From: an uncultured Armatimonadota bacterium
GTDB taxonomy: Bacteria > Armatimonadota > Armatimonadia > Armatimonadales > Armatimonadaceae
Reading direction: 5' to 3'
Assembly: GCA_903915615.1 (NCBI GenBank)
Contig: CAIWTR010000051.1
Location: 1 to 22,313 of the forward strand
Length of the DNA stretch: 22,313 nucleotides
This document shows positions 7,287 through 15,427 of this stretch, in pieces (positions within the stretch are counted from its first letter, which is position 1; every line of letters begins with the position of its first letter). The notes beneath the pieces were generated by a model. It saw only the letters and a list, made by a program, of their open reading frames with translations. It ran no database searches and was not told the DNA's origin. The position numbers and the translations under genes are program-made.

Positions 7287-9125
7287 GTGGCTGAATCCGT
7301 TAATAAGGCATCGAAGATGTCAGCCGGCAAGGAAACCTTACTTGAGCGCGCGCAAGCATGGGTCGTTGATCAGGCAGGATTGAGTGTCATCAAACTCGGA
7401 CGATGTCCGGTAGAAGATGTCGCATCGGCGATTGGTATTCCTGTAAACACGCTGCTTGCAGCTGTACAAACAACGGATCGCTTGACCGTTGTGGATGGTG
7501 ATCTTGATCTGACGGTGTGTTCTGATTCAGTTACCAGGACCCTTGACCGTTGGTGCAACGACGTCGTCCGGGCCGTTGGATGCCCGGTACATATCGATGA
7601 ACTTGCTGAGTTACTAACTGTTCATCTCGGCAAAACGTCTGCCTCGATTGCATCATCCATAAAGGCATCCGCCGCAAGCACTCGGAGTGGGCTGACACTT
7701 GTTGACTCACGCATTCTTATGAATGACTGGCTGCCGATGTTTGCCCATGATGATCAGGAAGACATCCTCCTTGAAAATGGCGTTAAGGCAGATCTGCTTG
7801 CCGCGTTACTTGCTAAAGCTGGCTCAGCAACCTTTGCGACTATTCAGGATTTTGCTGTCTCTTTACTGCGTGCAATTCAAAACAAGCCTGTGCGACATAA
7901 AACCCTAGCCGTCGCGTTCTGGACCTTAAACAAACGTCAAGAGTGTGCCAAAGACTTGGTGCAGCTGATGTGCGATGAGAGACTACTTTGGCACAGTGGT
8001 GCAAAGGGAGGACGCTGGGTCCTGTCAAGTATTGAAGCCGAATATCGTTCCTTAGTATCTGACCTGGTTCCGACGGCAGATGTCGTGGTCGCCACGCACC
8101 GTGTAAACGCATCGAATGACGTGACCAAACATGTTGAACCTGTCAAGACAGTTGTTATTGATGCCGCGTTAGTGGAGACGATTCTATATAATCTAACCAC
8201 TCGTCGAACATGCATCACACTTGGAAATTACGGAATTCCTGACGAACTCCTATCCGAATACACTGCTATCGTAGCCGCGACGGATGGTGTGTCGTCGGTG
8301 GGATTTGGGCGATTTCTTCTAACGGATACCATTCCAGATGTAGACATCGATCCTATCGTGGCAGTATTCAAGTGTCCTCGGGTTGAGTTCATTTCTGAGG
8401 ATGGTGAACAGGTTGAGGATCTCGTATCGCCTGATTCGTATATTGGAACGCTGAAAAGTGATGTCCTGAATCCAGATAATCAGGATGTTCTTGACGACAG
8501 CTCTGTGTATACGGGACCGAGTGTGTCAAATGTATACTCATTCCCACTGTACAAGGACCATGTTTTGTTGGGGCTGATTCCGATGTGTCGCATCAACGGG
8601 GATCTCATCCCATGGGATGTCGAATATGCACCCGTTACCGTTCGTGTGAACGGAGTTAGCTATGCATGTTCCATCATTAATAAACAGGGAGTCCGCTGCT
8701 TGGTTGGTCTGAAGCAGCTCTTCGTTGATGAAGCATCCCAGCGTGATTACATGTGTACAGTGACAAAGCTCGATGCTGTCAGCGACTTTTCTATAGACTT
8801 TACGCCACTCGCCGATGGTGAATATGCGCTTTCAGATGAACGGCGTGTTGAGCTGAATGTCTACAAGGATTCCGAGGCAGACAACCCGACCGTTGTAATC
8901 CTTACCCAGATTTTGGATGACCACCCAAAGGGTGTCACATTTGAGCGTGCTCTTCGTGAGCTACGGTATATTCGCAGGACAAGTGTCCATAAGCTAGCCA
9001 GTATTTTGAGTACGAATGACTGTTTTGCGCAAAAACCTGGCACGGGTGTTTGGCGCTATAACCCGAAGCGAGCGGATGCCGGGAATGATATTGCACGGCG
9101 TACATATCTGAAATCTGGTTTCTAG
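7287..9125 (+). CDS. Unknown 612-residue protein with several winged-helix-like modules
   Basis: I do not recognise this family. There is no signal peptide or membrane segment, so it is probably cytoplasmic. Four stretches read like helix-turn-helix/winged-helix folds: residues about 17-78 (LLERAQAW, then PVEDVASAIGIPVNTLLAAV and a beta hairpin), 85-148, 165-248 (ending LLWHSGAKGGRWVLS) and 533-594 (VTFERALRELRYIRRTSVHKLASIL, then CFAQKPGTGVWRYNP). The last resembles HARE-HTH-type or similar winged helices, whose third helix is followed by a hairpin ending in a 'GTG.W' turn. The middle (about 290-530) is predicted mostly beta and acidic. No catalytic motif is apparent. The GTG start has GAGGT (7275-7279) seven bases upstream. 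It lies 2 bp after rimO and 3 bp before the class A PBP, so it is co-transcribed with wall-synthesis genes. A DNA- or RNA-binding or scaffold role is inference only. Confidence 0.75.
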   Translation: MAESVNKASKMSAGKETLLERAQAWVVDQAGLSVIKLGRCPVEDVASAIGIPVNTLLAAVQTTDRLTVVDGDLDLTVCSDSVTRTLDRWCNDVVRAVGCPVHIDELAELLTVHLGKTSASIASSIKASAASTRSGLTLVDSRILMNDWLPMFAHDDQEDILLENGVKADLLAALLAKAGSATFATIQDFAVSLLRAIQNKPVRHKTLAVAFWTLNKRQECAKDLVQLMCDERLLWHSGAKGGRWVLSSIEAEYRSLVSDLVPTADVVVATHRVNASNDVTKHVEPVKTVVIDAALVETILYNLTTRRTCITLGNYGIPDELLSEYTAIVAATDGVSSVGFGRFLLTDTIPDVDIDPIVAVFKCPRVEFISEDGEQVEDLVSPDSYIGTLKSDVLNPDNQDVLDDSSVYTGPSVSNVYSFPLYKDHVLLGLIPMCRINGDLIPWDVEYAPVTVRVNGVSYACSIINKQGVRCLVGLKQLFVDEASQRDYMCTVTKLDAVSDFSIDFTPLADGEYALSDERRVELNVYKDSEADNPTVVILTQILDDHPKGVTFERALRELRYIRRTSVHKLASILSTNDCFAQKPGTGVWRYNPKRADAGNDIARRTYLKSGF

Positions 9126-9128
9126 AAA

Positions 9129-11480
9129 ATGGGAAGACGACGACGAAAGGATGCTTCAGCGGGTATTTCCCGTTTTACAGGCGTCATGCGTGTCTTTACT
9201 GTTATCGTCGTGCTTCTTACAATTGGTGTGGTGGTTTCAGGATATTACGTTTTACGGGCTGTCCGAGGGTTACAGGCGAACTCCGCAGCTGACCTAACGA
9301 ACGAAACACCCAGCGGTGTGACGACAATCTATGCTGCGGACATCAATCCTGAGAACGGAAAGCATCTTGAGCTCGGGACTGTATCGAATCGCTATCAAAT
9401 CAATGTCAAATTGAGTGAAATTCCTGCGAACCTCAAGCAGGCTACGATTGACATCGAAGATGAGCGATTTTACGAACACAACGGTGTTGACTTTCGTTCG
9501 TTGGCTCGTGCTGCCTATCGGAATGTACTGAAATGGAAGCTGAGTGAGGGTGCATCAACCTTGACTCAGCAGCTCGCCATCAATCGGTTGCTGACACGCA
9601 AGAAGACGATTGATCGCAAGTTACAAGGTATGGTTCTGGCAGTTCAGATTGAAAAAACACTCTCGAAAGACACCATCCTTGAGCGTTATCTAAACGAAGT
9701 CAATTATGGTGGAAACATCTACGGTGTCGCTGCGGCCGCCAAGTATTACTTCGGAAAGCCACTGAGTGAGCTCTCTGTTTCGGAATGTGCGTATATCGCC
9801 GGTCTTCCGCAGCGTCCTGCGTACACGAATCCATTCCGGAATCCGAAAGCCGCCGTTAGCCGGCGCAATGTTGTCCTCGCGAAAATGCGAGATCTGGGTC
9901 ACGTAACATCGGATGGCTATCAGGCTGCAGTGATGGAAGTACCGGACATCATGGCCGATGCTCCCAAAATTCGAACGCAGTTTCGAGCGCCGCACTTTAC
10001 GAACTGGGTCTTGCGAAAGCTTGTCAAGACGTATGGAAGCGAACGCATCTATCGGGGTGGACTCAAGGTTTATACAACGCTGAGTCTTGAGCTCCAGCGC
10101 AAATCTGTTGAGGCGTTGAAGGAAGGCCTACAAAATGGCCTTGACAGCGGCGTAACTGAGGGCGCTGTTGTAGCGATGGATCCTACGAATGGCTATGTTC
10201 GTGCGATGGTTGGGAGCACAGATTACACGCGAACGAACTTCAACTATGCAACAGGTCGAAGCCAATGTGGCTCAACCTTTAAGCCGTTTGTGTACGCAGC
10301 AGCCTTTGGCGATAACAAACTTGGATTAACGCCGGATTCCTCGCGGTTTGATGGACCGACAACCTACGGCGATTGGACACCTAAAAACTATGGTGGCCGA
10401 TATTCTTATGGCCGTATTTCCATCCGAAGCGCAGTCGCATCAAGTAAGAACACGATTGCCGTTAAAGTTGCAAAGGAAGTTGGAATAAACAATGTTATTG
10501 CAACTGCAAAGCGCGCAGGTCTTGATGTTCCGATGAACAGAGACCTCACATTGGCGCTGGGTACCGCGGCTGTGAGTCCATTGGAGCTGACCACCGCGTA
10601 CTGCACCTTTGCCAATGCAGGTACCGCACACAAACCCGTTGCAATTGTCGGAATCATTGATGGTGATGGAGATTCCATTCCCGTAGACGGCATTGAAGCG
10701 ACTCGGAACGCCCTTTCAGCCGCGGCGGTACGTTTTGTGGATGAATGTCTGAAGGCGGTCATTGATTATGGAAGCGCCGCCGGTGCTCGCGGTATTCACG
10801 AGGTCGAAGGCGCACGGGGAAAGACTGGTACGACAAGTGACAACCGGGATGCTTGGTTTGTAGGCTATACACCTAAGTTAGTCACTACGGTCTACATGTG
10901 CGGTGTCAAACGGGTCACAGTCAACAACAAAGAGGTTGTTCGCTATCTGCCAATGGAAGGCATTACTGGTGGTCGTGTTTGTGCTCCTGTTTGGGCAACG
11001 ATTATGCGCGATGCACCAACGATTCTGTCTGAGCTCGACCGGATTGCAGCATTGCCACTGGAATCCGATGAGAGTGACGTCAAGGTTGATTCACCGAAGC
11101 AAACTCCAGTCACTGGCGTTGTTGAACCCGTGCCAACGGAAGTGAAGGTCGATACAGCACCTGAAGATGCAGGTCTTAACTCCGCCGCGCCTCTGGAACA
11201 ACCGGATGTCGACTCAATACCGCCTGTTGTACCAGAAAGCATTGATGAGCCAAAGCCGATTGAGACGCCACAACCAACCATTCCATCGCCGACCACAGTA
11301 CGTATAAAGAAACCCGAGGTCAAGCCTGATCCTGAAGTGGAAGTGCTGATCTGCAGTGACAGTAATCTGCGGGCAAATGACTATTGTGTGGAAGTTGTAC
11401 GCCAGCTGATGCCTAAGTCGAAGGCACCCAAGCGAACATGCAATCAACATGGAGCACAGCCGGATGAACGGCCCAACTAA
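9129..11480 (+). CDS. Class A penicillin-binding protein (bifunctional transglycosylase/transpeptidase)
   Basis: A 783-residue enzyme that polymerises lipid II into glycan strands and cross-links them outside the membrane. It has a basic cytoplasmic start (MGRRRRKD) and one membrane segment (about 20-44). The GT51 domain has EDERFYEHNGVD, with E110 the likely catalytic glutamate, then GASTLTQQLA and KIQE-type helix residues. The transpeptidase domain has STFK (S382 nucleophile, K385), SKN (439-441) and KTGT (565-568), all intact. After it come a Pro/Glu/Val-rich linker of nearly 100 residues (about 644-738) and a tail with cysteines at 742, 753 and 771 (ICSDSNLRANDYC...TCNQH). A similar cysteine tail occurs in PBP1A of several Gram-positive-type and deep-branching phyla. 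The ATG lies 3 bp after the previous stop; no good Shine-Dalgarno is seen. The 3' end overlaps the next PBP gene. Confidence 0.95.
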   Translation: MGRRRRKDASAGISRFTGVMRVFTVIVVLLTIGVVVSGYYVLRAVRGLQANSAADLTNETPSGVTTIYAADINPENGKHLELGTVSNRYQINVKLSEIPANLKQATIDIEDERFYEHNGVDFRSLARAAYRNVLKWKLSEGASTLTQQLAINRLLTRKKTIDRKLQGMVLAVQIEKTLSKDTILERYLNEVNYGGNIYGVAAAAKYYFGKPLSELSVSECAYIAGLPQRPAYTNPFRNPKAAVSRRNVVLAKMRDLGHVTSDGYQAAVMEVPDIMADAPKIRTQFRAPHFTNWVLRKLVKTYGSERIYRGGLKVYTTLSLELQRKSVEALKEGLQNGLDSGVTEGAVVAMDPTNGYVRAMVGSTDYTRTNFNYATGRSQCGSTFKPFVYAAAFGDNKLGLTPDSSRFDGPTTYGDWTPKNYGGRYSYGRISIRSAVASSKNTIAVKVAKEVGINNVIATAKRAGLDVPMNRDLTLALGTAAVSPLELTTAYCTFANAGTAHKPVAIVGIIDGDGDSIPVDGIEATRNALSAAAVRFVDECLKAVIDYGSAAGARGIHEVEGARGKTGTTSDNRDAWFVGYTPKLVTTVYMCGVKRVTVNNKEVVRYLPMEGITGGRVCAPVWATIMRDAPTILSELDRIAALPLESDESDVKVDSPKQTPVTGVVEPVPTEVKVDTAPEDAGLNSAAPLEQPDVDSIPPVVPESIDEPKPIETPQPTIPSPTTVRIKKPEVKPDPEVEVLICSDSNLRANDYCVEVVRQLMPKSKAPKRTCNQHGAQPDERPN

Positions 11481-13440
11481 CAGCCGATTTCGGACTGCAA
11501 GAAACGTATTTGCGAATGGGATTCGGTTTTCCCAAGGCGTAAATGTAAATACGGTTGGAACGTCAGAAATTTCCAATGCTCTTATCCCTAGATTGGTTGT
11601 ACTTGCCTCGTTATTCGTTTTTGGTTTCGTCGCACTTGTTGTAAAGCTATGGCATCTTCAGTTTTTTGATTATGACAAGCATATTGAAAATGCTATTTCA
11701 AACACACTGAAGCACGCTCGATCTACGCCTCCACGTGGTGAGATTACGGATTCGAAACACAACCTACTCGCGACAACAACCAGCAAGTATGTGATCTCAA
11801 TCGTTCCCGGTTGGCTGCCTAAGAAAAAGCCTGAGCAAACACCATCTGGTCCGACGACATTACCAATGGTTTGGAAGCGTCTGGCTCGTGCCTGTGAGCT
11901 GGATCAAAAACGCATTGAGGACAATTATGCTGCCGTCTCCAATGGGCCAAAATATGAACCAGTCCCAATATTGCAGAGCGTTTCACAGCGCATCGCGACG
12001 CGGGTCCTCGAAAACATCGACACAATGCCTGGCGTTATCGTCCAGGTCGTCCCAATGCGACGCTATCCTAACGGCAAACATTTCACATCAATCCTTGGCT
12101 ATACAAGCCCTGTCTCTGAGCAGGACCTAAAGAATACGGATATTCGGCTACGTTACAAGGCGAGTGATTTCATCGGCCGCGAAGGCATCGAGCGCTTCTA
12201 TGACAAGTACTTGGCTGGTATTCCTGGGGATGAAGAATTCGCGACAGATCGCACCAATGGACAACGACGAACTGTCAATGTGATTCCTCCGCAGCCTGGG
12301 AGCAGGTTGGTGTTGGCTATCGATACGAATCTTCAGCGTATTGCCACTCAATCTCTCGGAAAGCGTAAGGGGGCTGTCGTAGCCATCGAGCCTTCAACGG
12401 GAAAAGTTCTGGCCTTTGTATCGAGCCCAACATATGATCTCAACCTTTGGAATGTACGTCCGATGCCTAAGTACATTTACAATTCCAATATCAAGCCATA
12501 TGCAACAAATGAGGCGACACAGGCGCAGCTACCGCCCGGGTCTGTGATGAAAATTATTACCCTCACAGCGGCTTTGGAATCAGGAAAAGTTACCCCGGGT
12601 ACTGCTGTCCGATGTGATGGGGGATTGCGGATTGGAAAGCGGTCCTTTCTTGGATGCACTGGCAACCATGGATACGTAACCATGATGGATGCGTTTGCCG
12701 TTTCTTGTAATGCATACTTTGGTCAGTTAGGTATCTGGGTCGGTCAGGAAGACCTTGCAAAGTGGTCACGCCGCTTTGGTATGGGTGAAGACACCGGCAT
12801 TGATCTGACGAGTGAGCTGGATGGAAACATCGATGGACCAAAGTCACAAGAAGCTATTTATCGTCACTACAAGAAGCATTACGAAGGCTGGTTTAGTGGT
12901 GACTCTGCAAACATGGCCATTGGACAGGGTGCGATGCTGACAACGCCACTCCAGATGGCGTCTCTTGCAGCAACTGTTGCCAATAATGGAAATCGAATTG
13001 TCCCGCATCTCCTTGATCATATAGAACCCGCTGAACCGGGATCAGCTCCCGTAACACAGCCCTCTGGACTTGGAAAGGTTGTTGGTACAGTTGGCTGGTC
13101 TGACCGTACACGTAACCTTGTACAACAGGCGATGCATGGTGTTGTGACCAATAGTCGAGGCACCGGGCAGGTATGTCGCCTTCCGGGAATCGATGTGTTT
13201 GGCAAGACTGGAAGTGCGGAGTCTAGAGGTAAACGGAGCCCGACACATGCCTGGTTCGCAGGGTACGCGCAGAAACAAGGTGAGTCGCCTCGAATCGCGT
13301 TTGCGGTATGGTTGGATGCAGATGGTAAACATCTCCATGGTGGATCTCACGCTGCGCCCATTGCGCGACAACTGATTGCGCATGTTTACGGACTAAAGAT
13401 AAACCCAATGCAGATTCCTCAGGCCGCTGTCAATGACTAA
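11464..13440 (+). CDS. Class B penicillin-binding protein, PBP2/MrdA-like transpeptidase
   Basis: Monofunctional peptidoglycan transpeptidase of 658 residues from this ATG (663 from ATG 11449). Counting from 11449, a cytoplasmic tail of about 45 residues and a membrane anchor (about 46-66) precede the dimerisation domain, with STPPRGEITDSKHNLLA typical of the family and GREGIERFYDKYLAGIPG. The transpeptidase motifs are SVMK (S365, K368), SCN (419-421) and KTGS (586-589), all intact. The segment IGQGAMLTTPLQMA and the short, PASTA-free C terminus suggest the elongation-type PBP2 (MrdA) rather than FtsI, though the two are hard to separate by eye. ATG 11464 is preferred because GGAG (11451-11454) lies upstream at a usable distance. 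It overlaps the class A PBP end by 17 bp, which suggests coupled synthesis. No rodA/ftsW partner is in the window. Confidence 0.9.
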   Translation: MNGPTNSRFRTARNVFANGIRFSQGVNVNTVGTSEISNALIPRLVVLASLFVFGFVALVVKLWHLQFFDYDKHIENAISNTLKHARSTPPRGEITDSKHNLLATTTSKYVISIVPGWLPKKKPEQTPSGPTTLPMVWKRLARACELDQKRIEDNYAAVSNGPKYEPVPILQSVSQRIATRVLENIDTMPGVIVQVVPMRRYPNGKHFTSILGYTSPVSEQDLKNTDIRLRYKASDFIGREGIERFYDKYLAGIPGDEEFATDRTNGQRRTVNVIPPQPGSRLVLAIDTNLQRIATQSLGKRKGAVVAIEPSTGKVLAFVSSPTYDLNLWNVRPMPKYIYNSNIKPYATNEATQAQLPPGSVMKIITLTAALESGKVTPGTAVRCDGGLRIGKRSFLGCTGNHGYVTMMDAFAVSCNAYFGQLGIWVGQEDLAKWSRRFGMGEDTGIDLTSELDGNIDGPKSQEAIYRHYKKHYEGWFSGDSANMAIGQGAMLTTPLQMASLAATVANNGNRIVPHLLDHIEPAEPGSAPVTQPSGLGKVVGTVGWSDRTRNLVQQAMHGVVTNSRGTGQVCRLPGIDVFGKTGSAESRGKRSPTHAWFAGYAQKQGESPRIAFAVWLDADGKHLHGGSHAAPIARQLIAHVYGLKINPMQIPQAAVND

Positions 13441-15364
13441 TCCTGGCGCGCCGGATCCCGAACCAATCACAGCTACAAACGGGATGCTTGTAGAGGCTCT
13501 AGGCAATGAATCTATAGATGTAGGCTGGCATCATCGAATTGGTACATTCGTGGAAAATGATCAGATTTTGATCAGAGAACACGCTCCAAATGCATATTTT
13601 TTATCGATCATTGGTGACTTTAATCATTGGGACCGGGGCAGGGATCCATTACACCGCATCTCCGAAACTGAGTGGGAAATCTCTATTGATCGCATCCGTA
13701 TTGTCCCTGGAAGTCGCTATAAACTTCACATTGCCGGCTATAACGGGTCACGTGATCGGATTCCATCAACGTGTCGGTTCGCTCAGCAATCACCAGATGG
13801 TGACTTTGCTGCGATCTTTGATTTTGATGACCTTAGTCCACCGACAAAGTCAAATGCTCAACATCAACCACTAAAAATCTATGAGCTGCACATTGGGCTT
13901 GCTGCCGCCGCACCAAGAATTGGCACGTACTTGGAAGTCGCAGAATCGGTAATTCATAGGGTTAAAGCCGCCGGGTACACAGCCGTTCAATTGATGGCAG
14001 TCCACGAGCATCCTTACTATGGCTCATTTGGTTACCATGTAAGCAATCCCTACGGAATCTGCAGTAGGTTTGGAACCCGTCAGGACTTCAAGTATTTGGT
14101 TGATAAATGCCATGAACTTGGTCTCATTGTGATTATCGATCTCGTTCATGCGCACGCCGTCAAAAACCTGGCTGAGGGCCTTGGGGAGTTCGATGGTCAA
14201 GAGGGTTATCTGTTTCTCCGTGGCGATAACGCAATTCATCCTGCTTGGGATTCTCTCGTCTACGATTACCAGAGTCCATTTACGATTTCGTACTTACTTT
14301 CAAATGCCCGGTACTGGATGGAAGAGTATGGAATCGATGGATTCCGGGTTGATGGTGTTACGTCTATTCTCTATCACGATCACGGTATTGGGCATCGGTC
14401 CTTTACAGAGGATGACTATTACGGAAACAACCTCAATCAGTTTGGCCTGAAGTATCTTGTGCTTCTATGTCACCTTGTCCATAAGCTTAATCCGGATGCT
14501 ATCCTCATCGCCGAGGATGTCAGTGGATTCCCAGGGGTGGCACGGTCCGCTGAAGAGGGCGGTGTTGGATTTGACTATCGCCTGCAGATGGGACTGCCAG
14601 ACTTCTTCGAATTGGCGGCCAAGTCTGTTATGGACAAGGGAATCATCCCATCTGAACTATGGCATGCATTGGTTTCCCGTCGCTTTGATGAAAAACATGT
14701 TGGCTACATAGAGTCTCATGATCAGGCGATTGTTGGCGGACAGTCGCTCATATTCAGGCTACTAGGCCCTAAAATGTACTCGGAGATGCATGTAAGTGCA
14801 GAGAGTCATGACGTTCATTTGGCGATGTCGGTTGTTAATGTAGCCAAGTCCATTGTCGTCCTCCTTGGAGGTGAGGCGTGGATGTCCTTTATCGGCAATG
14901 AATTTGGTCATCCGGACTGGGTGGAGTTTCCGACGCCAGATAACAGCGATTGCTTTGAATACGCCTATCGTAAATGGCATTTGGCATCAGATGATTCACT
15001 GATGTATCAGAAACTGGCTGCATTTGATGGCGACTTGATGCATTGTGAGCGCGTCTGGGGAAGCTGGACTCAGTCGTACATGACCGCGCCACTCTTGGAC
15101 GATGGGCGCAGGCTTGCGGCATTTCATCGTGATGGAATCGTTCTGGTAACGAATACCAACCCAGATGCTTCTTATGAGGATGTCTGGATACCGGTTCCCG
15201 TGAATGGCGATTATCGCGTCATTCTTTCGACAGAAAATCGTAGGTATGCTGGTTACGCAAGGCTTGATGAGGATATGGTTTACGCATCCATTCAGTCCGA
15301 TGGAAATGCATACATTCGACTCTACGTGCCAAGTATGTCGGCAACGTTTCTAACTGTTTGCTAA
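13433..15364 (+). CDS. glgB: 1,4-alpha-glucan branching enzyme, eukaryote-like (GH13_8-type)
   Basis: A 643-residue GH13 enzyme that makes alpha-1,6 branches in glycogen-like glucan. A short N-terminal CBM48-like domain (about 40-115, with IIGDFNHWDR) precedes the catalytic barrel: DLVHAH (236-241), GIDGFRVDGVTS with nucleophile D307, AEDVSG with acid/base E361, and ESHDQ with D430. The stretches GSFGYHVSNPYG, SRFGTRQDFKYLVDKCHELGL and EFGHPDWVEFP follow the eukaryotic GBE1/plant SBE pattern much more closely than E. coli GlgB, as in the GH13_8 subfamily also found in some bacteria. It is a little shorter than typical members (about 670-700). It starts 8 bp inside the class B PBP gene and is the last gene before a terminator. 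No glycogen synthase or phosphorylase gene is visible. A related transglycosylase specificity is possible. Confidence 0.88.
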   Translation: MTNPGAPDPEPITATNGMLVEALGNESIDVGWHHRIGTFVENDQILIREHAPNAYFLSIIGDFNHWDRGRDPLHRISETEWEISIDRIRIVPGSRYKLHIAGYNGSRDRIPSTCRFAQQSPDGDFAAIFDFDDLSPPTKSNAQHQPLKIYELHIGLAAAAPRIGTYLEVAESVIHRVKAAGYTAVQLMAVHEHPYYGSFGYHVSNPYGICSRFGTRQDFKYLVDKCHELGLIVIIDLVHAHAVKNLAEGLGEFDGQEGYLFLRGDNAIHPAWDSLVYDYQSPFTISYLLSNARYWMEEYGIDGFRVDGVTSILYHDHGIGHRSFTEDDYYGNNLNQFGLKYLVLLCHLVHKLNPDAILIAEDVSGFPGVARSAEEGGVGFDYRLQMGLPDFFELAAKSVMDKGIIPSELWHALVSRRFDEKHVGYIESHDQAIVGGQSLIFRLLGPKMYSEMHVSAESHDVHLAMSVVNVAKSIVVLLGGEAWMSFIGNEFGHPDWVEFPTPDNSDCFEYAYRKWHLASDDSLMYQKLAAFDGDLMHCERVWGSWTQSYMTAPLLDDGRRLAAFHRDGIVLVTNTNPDASYEDVWIPVPVNGDYRVILSTENRRYAGYARLDEDMVYASIQSDGNAYIRLYVPSMSATFLTVC

Positions 15365-15390
15365 GCTGAAGATGCGTGCCGTGAATAAAG

Positions 15391-15420
15391 AAGAAGCCCT
15401 GCCAACTGGCAGGGCTTCTT
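15391..15420. terminator. Strong hairpin between convergent glgB and sucB (bidirectional terminator)
   Basis: A perfect 13-bp inverted repeat, AAGAAGCCCTGCC at 15391-15403 and GGCAGGGCTTCTT at 15408-15420, with a four-base AACT loop; the outer loop bases can pair too. The stem is G+C-rich in the middle with A-rich and T-rich outer ends, so each strand ends the stem in CTTCTT, a partial U-tract. It lies 26 bp after the glgB stop and 7 bp beyond the sucB stop, so it can end transcription from both sides. Confidence 0.85.
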
Positions 15421-15427
15421 GCGTTGT

